64,000 nucleotides of DNA from Streptomyces venezuelae. Its GTDB lineage: Bacteria > Actinomycetota > Actinomycetes > Streptomycetales > Streptomycetaceae. The notes under the pieces are model-generated. The model did no database searches and was not told the origin of the DNA. It saw only the letters and a list, made by a program, of their open reading frames with translations. The stretch covers positions 4,154,001 through 4,218,000 of the forward strand of contig NZ_CP029192.1 in assembly GCF_008642315.1 (NCBI RefSeq). The letters are read 5' to 3'. Positions 34,897-42,598 of this stretch are shown one piece after another; within the stretch, counting starts at the first letter, position 1; each line of letters opens with the position of its first letter. Made by a program: the position numbers and the translations under genes.

Positions 34897-36000
34897 CTAC
34901 GGAAGGGCATGACGCAATACGCGACTCCACATGGATGCGTACTGGCGCCACAGCGGTCCGGTGACGTAGGGGAGGCCGTAGCGGTCGCAGATCTCCCTGA
35001 CCCGCGGTGCCATTTGGGCGTAGCGGTTGCTGGGCAGGTCGGGGAAGAGGTGATGCTCGATCTGGTGGCTGAGGTTGCCGGTGAGGAGGTGCAGCAGCGG
35101 GCCTCCTTCGATGTTCGCGGAGCCCTGGATCTGGCGCAGGTACCACTCGCCGCGTGTCTCGCCGTCCAACTGGTCCTCCGTGAAGGTTTGCACGTCGCCT
35201 GGGAAGTGGCCGCAGAATATGACTGTGTGCGCCCAGATGTTGCGGGCGCCGTTGGCCGTGAGCGTGCCCAGGAGACAGGGCAGCGCGGACGGGCCGGCGA
35301 GGAGCGGAAACAGGACGTAGTCCTTGGCCGCCTGGCGCACCGCCTTCCGTGTCACGCCCGATGCGTCGCGGACAAAGGCGCGTACGCTCTTACGACCCTG
35401 CGCCACGGCCTCGGCCTCCAGGTCGTACAGGGCGATGCCCCACTCGAAGACGGGGGCGAGCAGGGCGGTGTACAGGGGCTGGAGCAGATGGGCGGGGCGC
35501 CAGGGCTGGTCCGGGCTCATGCGCAGGATCGTGTAGCCGAGGTCCCGGTCGCGGCCGACGACGTTGGTGTAGGTGTGGTGCAGGTGGTTGTGGGTGCGCT
35601 TCCAGGCGTCGGCAGGGGCGGCGAAGTCCCACTCCCAGGTGGTGGAGTGGACTGCCGGGTCGCCCAGCCAGTCCCATTGGCCGTGCAGGATGTTGTGGCC
35701 CAGCTCCATGTTCTCCAGCGTCTTGGCGACCGCGAGCAGGGCGGTGCCCGCCGCCCAGGCGGGCGGGAAGAGGGAGACGGCGAGCGCGAGGCGGCCGCCG
35801 GCTTCGCAGCCGCGCTGCACGGCGATCACCGTACGGATGTAGCGGGCGTCGTCCGGTCCACGGGCCGCCACGATCTCGTCGCGGAGCCGGTCCAGCTCCC
35901 GGCCCAGTTGTTCGGCGCGGTCGGCGTGCGACGCCACGGGCGGCGGAGTTCCGTCGGCTCCGGCGGCAGCCGCTGTGGGCATCGACATGGGTACGGGCAT
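34897..36000 (-). CDS. Membrane fatty-acid desaturase
   Basis: The product has 367 residues. Three histidine boxes for the di-iron site are intact: HNILH (near residue 102), HNHLHH (near 137) and HQIEHH (near 315). This is the DesA3/linoleoyl-type arrangement found in actinobacterial acyl-lipid or acyl-CoA desaturases. Hydrophobic helices flank the boxes. GGAGAG precedes ATG 36000. The gene lies 26 bases downstream of a ferredoxin-reductase gene on the same strand, which should supply electrons, as in the mycobacterial DesA3-Rv3230c pair. The substrate and bond position are unknown. Confidence 0.9.
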   Translation of the reverse strand: MPVPMSMPTAAAAGADGTPPPVASHADRAEQLGRELDRLRDEIVAARGPDDARYIRTVIAVQRGCEAGGRLALAVSLFPPAWAAGTALLAVAKTLENMELGHNILHGQWDWLGDPAVHSTTWEWDFAAPADAWKRTHNHLHHTYTNVVGRDRDLGYTILRMSPDQPWRPAHLLQPLYTALLAPVFEWGIALYDLEAEAVAQGRKSVRAFVRDASGVTRKAVRQAAKDYVLFPLLAGPSALPCLLGTLTANGARNIWAHTVIFCGHFPGDVQTFTEDQLDGETRGEWYLRQIQGSANIEGGPLLHLLTGNLSHQIEHHLFPDLPSNRYAQMAPRVREICDRYGLPYVTGPLWRQYASMWSRVLRHALP

Positions 36001-36026
36001 GGGACTCTCCTCGCAGGCTCTGGTCC

Positions 36027-37151
36027 TCACAGGTCGAGGACGAGCGGCCCTGCGGCACCGTTGACGCAGGTCTGGATCAACTCGCCCGGTTCACCTCTCA
36101 GTTCACCGTTCCGCAGATCGCGCACGCGGCCGTCGAGGAGCGGGACGAGGCAGCCGAAGCACAGGCCGCGGCGGCACCCGTGGGGCATGGGCACACCCGC
36201 CGATTCACCGACGGCCAGGAGGGGCGACGCTGCCGCCGCGTCCGCCTCCACGGCGCTGCGGTCGAACCGCACCCGGCCGCCGACCGCATCGGCCCTCGGC
36301 GCCCGCACGGGTGCCAGGTGGAAACGCTCCACCCGCAGCTGTTCCCGCACTCCCGCCGCGGCCCAATGCCCCTCGGCCATGTCGAGGAGCCCGGACGGAC
36401 CACATGCCCAGGTTTCCCGGCGGTGCCAGTCCGGGCAGAGTTCGCCGATCCGCTCCGTGGTGAGCCGGCCCTCCGTACGCGTATACGTCAGGCGGACGCT
36501 CAGCCAGGGCAACCGGCTTTCCAACGCGGCCAGTTCGGCGTGGAAGAGGCACTCGTCCGGTGACGGCGCGCTGTGCAGGAGCAGGGTGTCCGGAGCCGCA
36601 CCGCCGTGCCGTGCGAGCGTGCGCAGCATCCCCACGACGGGCGTGACACCACTGCCCGCCGTCACGAAGAGGAGTCGGCCGGGCAGCGGCCGGGGCAGCA
36701 CGAACTCTCCCTGTGCCGGGCCGAGTCGGAGCACGGAGCCGGGTGCGGTGCGGTGCACCAGGTGCGGGGACACCCGGCCGTCGCGACGGGCCTTCACGGT
36801 GACGGTGATCTCACCGCCGGGTCCGCCGCCGGGGCTGCGGCCGGGCGGCGAGGTGATCGAGTACGTACGCCAGTGCCGTACGCCGTCGATCTCGACCCCG
36901 AGCGGCAGGTACTGCCCGGCCCGGTGACCGTTCCAGCCCCTGCCCGGCCGGATCACCAGTGTGGCCGCGCCGGGTGCCTCCCGCCGCACGGCGCTCACCC
37001 GGCCCGCGGGATGCCGCGCCGACCACAGCGGATCGATCAGGCCGAGATAGTCGTCGGGCGTGAGCGGACTGGTCAGCCAGGACAAGGCCGTCAGCGTGGC
37101 CCGGGTGCCGGGCCGCAACGCTCCCGGCGACAGCCATGGACGTACGGACAT
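36027..37151 (-). CDS. Ferredoxin reductase with C-terminal 2Fe-2S domain (desaturase electron donor)
   Basis: The product has 374 residues. The FAD-binding domain includes HRAGQYLPLGVEIDGVRHWRTYSITSPP (RxYS motif), the NAD(P)H-binding domain LFVTAGSGVTPVVGMLR and WACGPSGLLD, and a plant-type ferredoxin domain at the C-terminus with CRRGLCFGC plus a distal Cys 29 residues later (CX4CX2C...C). This is the architecture of Rv3230c-like oxidoreductases that drive stearoyl desaturases. It is the first gene of a two-gene operon with the desaturase. GGAGGG precedes ATG 37151. Confidence 0.92.
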   Translation of the reverse strand: MSVRPWLSPGALRPGTRATLTALSWLTSPLTPDDYLGLIDPLWSARHPAGRVSAVRREAPGAATLVIRPGRGWNGHRAGQYLPLGVEIDGVRHWRTYSITSPPGRSPGGGPGGEITVTVKARRDGRVSPHLVHRTAPGSVLRLGPAQGEFVLPRPLPGRLLFVTAGSGVTPVVGMLRTLARHGGAAPDTLLLHSAPSPDECLFHAELAALESRLPWLSVRLTYTRTEGRLTTERIGELCPDWHRRETWACGPSGLLDMAEGHWAAAGVREQLRVERFHLAPVRAPRADAVGGRVRFDRSAVEADAAAASPLLAVGESAGVPMPHGCRRGLCFGCLVPLLDGRVRDLRNGELRGEPGELIQTCVNGAAGPLVLDL

Positions 37152-37388
37152 GCGGGTGGCCCTCCCCTCACGGCCTCTGGACCCGGCACCGAGCGAAACA
37201 CACCGCGCGCCGGACCACACCGCCGCACGGCACGCTTTGCGCCGCCCCTCGCACGGCCCCTGTCAGGCGGGACGCGCCGGTGCCCAGCGTGCGACGCCGC
37301 CGACGCGCCCGAGAATGGCCCGATGGCGAGGGGGTCGGCCTCTCACGGACCGGAACCGCGCGTGTCGGCGTCGCGGGTCCGGCCGCTC

Positions 37389-37832
37389 TCAGGGCCGCGA
37401 CCGGGGAATCGCCACGGGGGGTTCCGACGCCACGACGCTGCCTGCTCCCGTCACACTCTCCATGATCGGCTTCGCGGCCTCCTCCGTCGCATCCGGCGGG
37501 ACGACGAGCAGATCCCAGCGCCCATGACCGGGGGCGAGAAGGACGACGGTGTGCGCTGCCGTGGCCGTCAGGCTCCGGCGCAGACGGACGACCTGACCGG
37601 CGACGAACATCCGGCCCGGCGTCGGCGTCCACACCGCGCCGTTGAGCACGACGCTCGTGATGTGCCCCCAGGAGCGGGGCAACCCGGCCAGCAGACAGGG
37701 GAGTTCGGCCAGCAGATCATACGAGCGCGGCCACCATGCTCCATCGATGGCGCGGGGCCCGCCGGCATGGGGCGCCAGGCGCAGGCGGAGCAGGGACGGG
37801 GAGGGAAGGAGGGGTGGCGGTGTGAGAGTCAT
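37389..37832 (-). CDS. DUF5994 protein (copy 1)
   Basis: The product has 147 residues. The family core is IDGAWWPRSYDLLAELPCLL (residues 29-48), WGHITSVVLNGAVWTP and GRWDLLVVPPDATEEAAKPIM. No enzymatic motif is apparent; the pattern of conserved Trp, Arg and Asp suggests a compact soluble domain. It is the first of three paralogues within 2.4 kb and is divergent from copy 2. CAGGAG precedes the ATG. Function is unknown; the desaturase neighbourhood hints at an envelope or stress role. Confidence 0.82.
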   Translation of the reverse strand: MTLTPPPLLPSPSLLRLRLAPHAGGPRAIDGAWWPRSYDLLAELPCLLAGLPRSWGHITSVVLNGAVWTPTPGRMFVAGQVVRLRRSLTATAAHTVVLLAPGHGRWDLLVVPPDATEEAAKPIMESVTGAGSVVASEPPVAIPRSRP

Positions 37833-38416
37833 GGGTGCGGCTCCTGCCGGCTGCTGTGCTCGGACGGGGCGTCACTGGGGGGCGTGACGGGTGGTTCGCG
37901 GGTGGTTCGTGGAGGCCGTCGCATGCGGCCGAGGTGCTTCGGAGAGGCGCGTGGGGGCGCCGACGCGTCGAGCCGACCACGTTCCACGGCGTGGCGGGTG
38001 CGAGCGCGGCGATGCACCGCCGCTCCCCACCGTCCCGCGAGGCGTCGCACTCCCCTGTGCACAAGGAAGGTTCCCGTCATGCCCCCGGGAGCGGGGCTGC
38101 GTCCTGTGGGGATTCGGGGAGGCGCGGGTAGCGGGTGCCCGGGGCATGGACGGACTCCTCGCCGTGGTTGCGGATGGCGCGGCCGAGGTCCAGGGCTGCC
38201 CCAGAGTGGGCGGGCGGCGAGGGAGGAGTGCTCCAGCCGGTCGGACGCCGGGCATACGTGCCCTCGCCCCTTCACCGTACTCCTGCCGGACGGAAAACAA
38301 CCGGACGTATGCTGAAGCCGCCGGATGCTCCTCGTACGCCGACTCCGCTCGGCGTCGCCTCCGGCGCACCACGACAGCGGGCCGCGCCGCCACAGGCCCG
38401 AAGAGGGGCGTGCGTC
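37833..38416. other. 584-bp region between divergent DUF5994 genes
   Basis: No supported gene was found. Several long frames exist on both strands but have skewed, Arg/Pro-rich translations, no ribosome-binding site and no recognisable domains. Promoters for both DUF5994 genes must lie here; TATGCT at 38306-38311 is a possible plus-strand -10. Confidence 0.4.
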
Positions 38417-38881
38417 ATGAACGCACCCATCGTCCACCGCAGTTCGGCCGGCCCCGGACGACGCGCCATGTACCCACCCGCCAGGCTCGTCCTGCGCCCG
38501 CCGACCTTCCCGCAGGGCCCGGTGTGCGGGGCCTGGTGGCCCCGCACAGACGACCTCGCCGCCGAGCTGGCCGCGCTCACCGACGTGTTCGACGCCTCCC
38601 ACGGCCTCGTGACACGGATCGCGTCCCACCGCGGAAGCTGGCCGCACGAGCCGCGCACCCTCCCCGTGACGGGTCACACGGTCACAGCCAGCTGGTACAC
38701 GTCCGGCCTCGACCCGCACACGATCCGGCTCTTCTCCTGCGGAGCCCGCCGCTGGGACCTGTTCGTCGTCCCGCCCCGCAGCGGGGCCGACGCGGCGGCC
38801 CGGCTGATGACCGCCGCGGCCGATCCCGCCTCCCACCTCACCGGAACGGCCCTGATGGCGACCGAGGTCCCGCCCGGGTAG
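38417..38881 (+). CDS. DUF5994 protein (copy 2)
   Basis: The product has 154 residues. It shares the family core with its neighbours: VCGAWWPRTDDLAAELAALTDVF, VTRIASHRGSWPHEP, LPVTGHTVTASWY and ARRWDLFVVPPRSGADAAARLM. GAGGGG lies eight bases before the ATG. Function unknown. The three copies are divergent in sequence outside the core, so they are not a recent duplication. Confidence 0.82.
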   Translation: MNAPIVHRSSAGPGRRAMYPPARLVLRPPTFPQGPVCGAWWPRTDDLAAELAALTDVFDASHGLVTRIASHRGSWPHEPRTLPVTGHTVTASWYTSGLDPHTIRLFSCGARRWDLFVVPPRSGADAAARLMTAAADPASHLTGTALMATEVPPG

Positions 38882-38890
38882 CCCGCCGCT

Positions 38891-38942
38891 CACGACCGGC
38901 GGCGACCGGCTCGCCGCCGAACTCCCCGCCCCGGCGGTCGTG
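38891..38942 (+). terminator. Possible terminator after DUF5994 copy 2
   Basis: CACGACCG (38891-38898) is inverted at 38935-38942, with additional partial pairing inside. It starts 10 bases after the stop codon. Confidence 0.4.
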
Positions 38943-39175
38943 ATCCATCCGTCGTGGGGGTGGCATCGCGCAAGTGGTCCCGCTGATCCCGCGCTACCGT
39001 CGGCCGTCCCGACGTCAACACCTGACCGTCGGCGGGTCGTTCCTCAGTCGTGGTCGAGGCCGCCGCAGGAGTAGGCTGGCAGTACCGAGGGATTTCCCGA
39101 CCGGCTGTCATGCCGGTCTCTCGCTCGGTTCCATCGCACCGGGCCGGCACGACAGCCCGGGGACAGGTCGACACC

Positions 39176-39748
39176 ATGACGGTGCTCACCGCACGACCCC
39201 CGCCGACCGCAACCGCCGCCAAGCCCTCCGACTGTTCGCCGTTGCGGCTTTCCGTCAAGCCTCCGGGCCCGCTCTCCGGTCTGCTCGACGGCGCCTGGTG
39301 GCCACGCTCCCGAGACCTGGCTCGTGAACTCCCCGCTCTGACGGACCTGTTGGACCCCCTGTGGGGCCGCATCACGCGCGTCTCGGTCAACCCGACGTAC
39401 TGGCCCGGCGTACCACGCAAGGTCCCCGTCAAGGGCCATGTGGTCAATGTGGGGTGGTTCCGCGCCGAGCAGGACCCGCACCAGCTCATGCTGCGCTCCT
39501 ACCGTGTAGGGCGCTGGGACCTGCTGATCATCCCCCCGGAGATCGGTGCGGAGGCCGCAGCACGGCTCATGGCCACCGCTTGCGATCCTCGGATCGTACG
39601 CACCGGCAGTGCTCTCGTCGCCGACGAGCTGAGCCGTCACCCCGCAGCCCCGGCCGAGGCGGACCCGCCGGGCCGCACACAGGCGGAGTCGTGGGAGGCC
39701 GAGGGCGGCGCAACGGCCGCACCCGTCGGCACGACCGGCGGGAGGTGA
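39176..39748 (+). CDS. DUF5994 protein (copy 3)
   Basis: The product has 190 residues, the longest copy. The core reads LLDGAWWPRSRDLARELPALTDLL, WGRITRVSVNPTYWPGVPRKVPVKGHVVNVGWF and VGRWDLLIIPPEIGAEAAARLM, followed by an Ala/Glu/Pro-rich tail of about 45 residues. GGGGACAGG precedes the ATG; TAGGCT at 39073-39078 is a candidate -10. The next small gene starts 6 bases after its stop, so it probably heads an operon of three genes and possibly the second desaturase. Confidence 0.82.
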   Translation: MTVLTARPPPTATAAKPSDCSPLRLSVKPPGPLSGLLDGAWWPRSRDLARELPALTDLLDPLWGRITRVSVNPTYWPGVPRKVPVKGHVVNVGWFRAEQDPHQLMLRSYRVGRWDLLIIPPEIGAEAAARLMATACDPRIVRTGSALVADELSRHPAAPAEADPPGRTQAESWEAEGGATAAPVGTTGGR

Positions 39749-39754
39749 CGGGCC

Positions 39755-40033
39755 ATGGACACCGGCATCACCGCCACCGTCACACTCGCGATGATCGCTC
39801 TGGGAGCATTCGTGATCCACCTCCTCGACCCCCAGCACTCCGAACGGATCGCACCGCACCGGTACGGCCGTCGTCTTCCCGGGCGCCGTGACGCCCACGG
39901 CCTCACACGGCCGCGACCCGACGGCACCGCGCCGTCCGCCGTCCGTGCCCGCCGCGACCACCGGGACGGTGGCCGCGGGCGTTCCCGCCCGCGGCGCAGG
40001 ACCAACCGAGCCGCGAAGGGCCGAAGGGCATGA
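39755..40033 (+). CDS. Small single-span membrane protein of unknown function
   Basis: The product has 92 residues. An N-terminal helix (ITATVTLAMIALGAFVIHLLDP, residues 4-25) is followed by a very basic Arg-rich cytoplasmic tail. It lies 6 bases after DUF5994 copy 3 and overlaps the next gene by 4 bp (ATGA), which supports it being expressed. No family is recognised. Confidence 0.6.
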   Translation: MDTGITATVTLAMIALGAFVIHLLDPQHSERIAPHRYGRRLPGRRDAHGLTRPRPDGTAPSAVRARRDHRDGGRGRSRPRRRTNRAAKGRRA

Positions 40034-40341
40034 CCGGGCATACGGCAGCGCGGCGGGGCCCGGCCGGGCCGCGCCGCGAGGAACAGTCGGCCGACGGGCA
40101 CGTCGAGGTCCGCCTCATCGCCGCCGATCCCGACGCGGCACGGCAGGTCGCACAGTTCCTCAGCCGGTTCTTCGTCTGCGACGAGCCCCGCAGCTACCCC
40201 ACGGGCACCGCAGGGGGCGGCACCCGGCTCCACCTGACCGTGGACACCCTGCTCACCCAAGTGCCCGGCCGGGCAGCGCCGTCCTGGCTCGCCGGAAGCC
40301 GCTCACAAGCACGGCGCACCCACGTCGGCGAAACGGACTGA
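40030..40341 (+). CDS. Small soluble protein of unknown function
   Basis: The product has 103 residues. After a basic N-terminus the segment DGHVEVRLIAADPDAARQVAQFLSRFFVCDEPRSYP followed by GTRLHLTVDTLL looks like a small alpha/beta fold. Coupled by a 4-bp overlap to the membrane-protein gene upstream. No family recognised; its place in the DUF5994-desaturase cluster is the only clue. Confidence 0.6.
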   Translation: MTGHTAARRGPAGPRREEQSADGHVEVRLIAADPDAARQVAQFLSRFFVCDEPRSYPTGTAGGGTRLHLTVDTLLTQVPGRAAPSWLAGSRSQARRTHVGETD

Positions 40342-40419
40342 TCTCCGGACCGCCGCACCACCGATCCCCTGGCCCCGGACCCCGGCCACCTCTTTCAGAC
40401 CGAGGTCGAGGAGCCTTGC

Positions 40420-41430
40420 ATGTCGACCCTACGTTCAACCCCTCTCCCCCGGGACCCAGCCCCGCCGCACGAGACCACCACATCCCACACGTACGACGGC
40501 ACGGCCCCCTTCCCCACCGGCGACCACCCGCCGCCCGAGCGCAGCGGCGGCGATCGGCTGTACGTGACAGTGACCGCGGTGATCGTCGTCCTGCCGTTCC
40601 TCGCGCTCGGCCTGGTCGGCTGGTGGCTGTGGGGACGTCTCATCCACTCCACTGACGTGCTGCTCGCCCTTTCCCTGTACGTCGTCACGGGGCTCGGGGT
40701 CACGGTCGGTTTCCACCGCGGCCTGACCCACGGCGGGTACCGGGCCGCCCGGCCCTTGCGGATCGCCCTCGCGGTGGCCGGGTCGATGAGTTTCCAGGGC
40801 GACGTCATCGGCTGGGTCGCCACTCACCGCCGCCATCACGCCTTCACCGACCGCCCCGGCGACCCGCACTCCCCCTACCGCTACGGCACGCACCTGCGCG
40901 GCCAGTTGCGCGGTCTTGCCCACTCCCATGTCGGCTGGCTGTTCCGCAACGACCCCACCCCCGTCGAGCGCTACGCCCCCGACCTGCTCGCCGACCGCGA
41001 CATCCGTGCCGTCTCCCGGGCCTTCCCGGCCCTGTGTGTCCTCACCCTGGCCCTCCCCTTCGCCCTCGGCTGGGCGATCGGCGGCACCTGGGTCCACGCC
41101 ACGACCGCCCTGCTGTGGGCGGGCCTCGTGCGCATCGCCCTGCTCCACCACGTGACCTGGAGCGTCAACTCCCTGTGCCATGTGATCGGGCGGCGCCCGT
41201 TCCGCACCCGGCGCCACGACCGAGCCACCAACCTGTGGCCGCTGGCCCTGCTCTCCTTCGGCGAAAGCTGGCACAACCTCCACCACGCCGACCCCACCAG
41301 CGCCCGCCACGGCGTGGACCGCGGGCAGATCGACCCGTCCGCCGCCGCCATCCGTCTGCTCGAACGCCTCGGCTGGGTATACGACGTGCGCTGGCCGACG
41401 CCGGACCGCATCGCGGCCCGTCGCAACTGA
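40420..41430 (+). CDS. Acyl-CoA delta-9-type fatty-acid desaturase
   Basis: The product has 336 residues. Four membrane helices and three histidine boxes: HRGLTH (near residue 99), HRRHH (near 136) and HNLHH (near 284). This is the stearoyl-CoA desaturase pattern (HxxxxH, HxxHH, HxxHH). It differs from the desaturase at 34897, which has the HQIEHH third box. TWSVNSLCHVIGRRPF between boxes is also typical of delta-9 enzymes. It lies 78 bases after the small gene cluster. It may use the reductase at 36027 as electron donor; that is an inference. Confidence 0.9.
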   Translation: MSTLRSTPLPRDPAPPHETTTSHTYDGTAPFPTGDHPPPERSGGDRLYVTVTAVIVVLPFLALGLVGWWLWGRLIHSTDVLLALSLYVVTGLGVTVGFHRGLTHGGYRAARPLRIALAVAGSMSFQGDVIGWVATHRRHHAFTDRPGDPHSPYRYGTHLRGQLRGLAHSHVGWLFRNDPTPVERYAPDLLADRDIRAVSRAFPALCVLTLALPFALGWAIGGTWVHATTALLWAGLVRIALLHHVTWSVNSLCHVIGRRPFRTRRHDRATNLWPLALLSFGESWHNLHHADPTSARHGVDRGQIDPSAAAIRLLERLGWVYDVRWPTPDRIAARRN

Positions 41431-41944
41431 ACTCAGGGAGCACGCTCGGGCTTGAGGGTTGTTCCCCACCCACCGCCCACGCTGCGACGGATCGCCTGGA
41501 CGACAACGGGGACGTCTCGCCCCGACGTCTCTGTTGGCGCTGCCCTGCCGGGATGCACGCCCTCCAGGGCATCCGGCCTCGTCGCCGTGCAGCAGCCCGG
41601 CGCGTGCACCCGCGGCTCTTCGGCGAAACCCGCCAGGAGTCGCATACGCCGCGCCACCCTGAAATGCCGACCCAGACCCCATCCGCGACTGCGCTGGTGG
41701 AGCAATGACCTGTGGGTGGATCACTACGAGAAGGGAGAGCCGGACGGCGACTTCCGCCGAATCCGGCGAATACGGCAGCGCCGACGGCTATCAGGAATAC
41801 GACCTCGGTAAGAAGGGATGTTCTGGCACAGACTCGTGGCGCAGATCACTCCCCCCGGCCGATGATCTCTCGCCCCGGCGGACGTCTGTACTCCTGACGA
41901 TCAGTCGTGCTCGTGATGATCAGGCCTACGCAGAGGACTCCGCC
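41431..41944. other. Intergenic region with possible gene debris
   Basis: This is 514 bases without a supported gene. Around 41700-41800 two overlapping frames give protein-like stretches (DLWVDHYEKGEPDGDFRRI; SGEYGSADGYQEYDLGKKG), but neither has a start with a ribosome-binding site. This may be a decayed gene. Confidence 0.4.
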
Positions 41945-42169
41945 ATGACTCGGACCGCCCCCAAGGGACCCGCCGCCTACTTTCCCTCCATCGAGAAGAA
42001 GTACGGGCGGCCCGTCACCGAGTGGAAGGAAATCATTCGGGCCTCACCGCTGCGCAAGCACATGGAGCTCGTGGGCCGGCTCAAGGATGAATACGCGATG
42101 GGGCACGGGCACGCCAACGCGCTCGTGGCTCATACGCTCGCCGAGGACGCCGCGGGTGCCGACGAGTAG
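41945..42169 (+). CDS. DUF4287 domain-containing protein
   Basis: The product has 74 residues: AAYFPSIEKKYGRPVTEWKEIIRASPLRKHMELVGRLKDEYAMGHGHANALVAHTL. The pattern of a helical domain with YFPSIEKKYG and GHGHANALVA defines DUF4287, a domain found alone or next to DUF5655. Function is unknown. It is followed by a 23-bp stem-loop terminator and appears monocistronic. Confidence 0.88.
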   Translation: MTRTAPKGPAAYFPSIEKKYGRPVTEWKEIIRASPLRKHMELVGRLKDEYAMGHGHANALVAHTLAEDAAGADE

Positions 42170-42180
42170 AGCCGTGCTCT

Positions 42181-42237
42181 CCGCGTCGTATCGGTGCCGG
42201 TCCCTCCCCTCGTGGGGACCGGCACCGATCGACGCGG
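42181..42237 (+). terminator. Long stem-loop terminator after the DUF4287 gene
   Basis: An eight-base arm and a 15-base arm, separated by one bulged T, pair between 42181-42204 and 42215-42237 (23 bp in total) around a 10-nt loop, starting 11 bases after the stop codon. Confidence 0.8.
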
Positions 42238-42598
42238 ACGGCGCCGACCCGCGGTGCTCCCGCGTATCGGCGCGGATCAGGGAAAGTCCGGATCCGCGTT
42301 CGATGCGAATGCGGTCCGGATATGGCCGTCTGCACAAGTCTTCGTGGCCCACACGGCGCTCCCGTCGTCACTCCGGCACAAGCCAGGCTCAGAACGATCG
42401 GTGGTGTCGGCCGCCCTCGCGAGCAGTGAGCCCATGACCTGCCAGGACGCTGCGTGGTTGGTTCGCTACTGCGACGAGATCCTGCCAGTTACGGCTGCCG
42501 CAGAGGAGGCACCGGATCCGTCCGGACTCCTTCGCCGCAGGTCAGCCGTATAAAGTGAGTTTTCCGGTCCGGATGACCAAGTGCGGCGGAAGTAAGGG
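42238..42598. other. nSTAND-WD40 gene upstream region
   Basis: A 361-base region of lower G+C than its surroundings, likely the promoter region of the large gene. A 39-codon frame at 42434 lacks a ribosome-binding site and recognisable features. Confidence 0.4.

Noticed and set aside
37872..38393. 173-codon minus-strand frame between the divergent DUF5994 genes
   Set aside because: Arg/Pro/Ser-rich translation with no domain; the region is more likely regulatory.
42434..42553. 39-codon frame before the nSTAND gene
   Set aside because: No Shine-Dalgarno sequence or leaderless -10 at suitable distance; sequence unremarkable.
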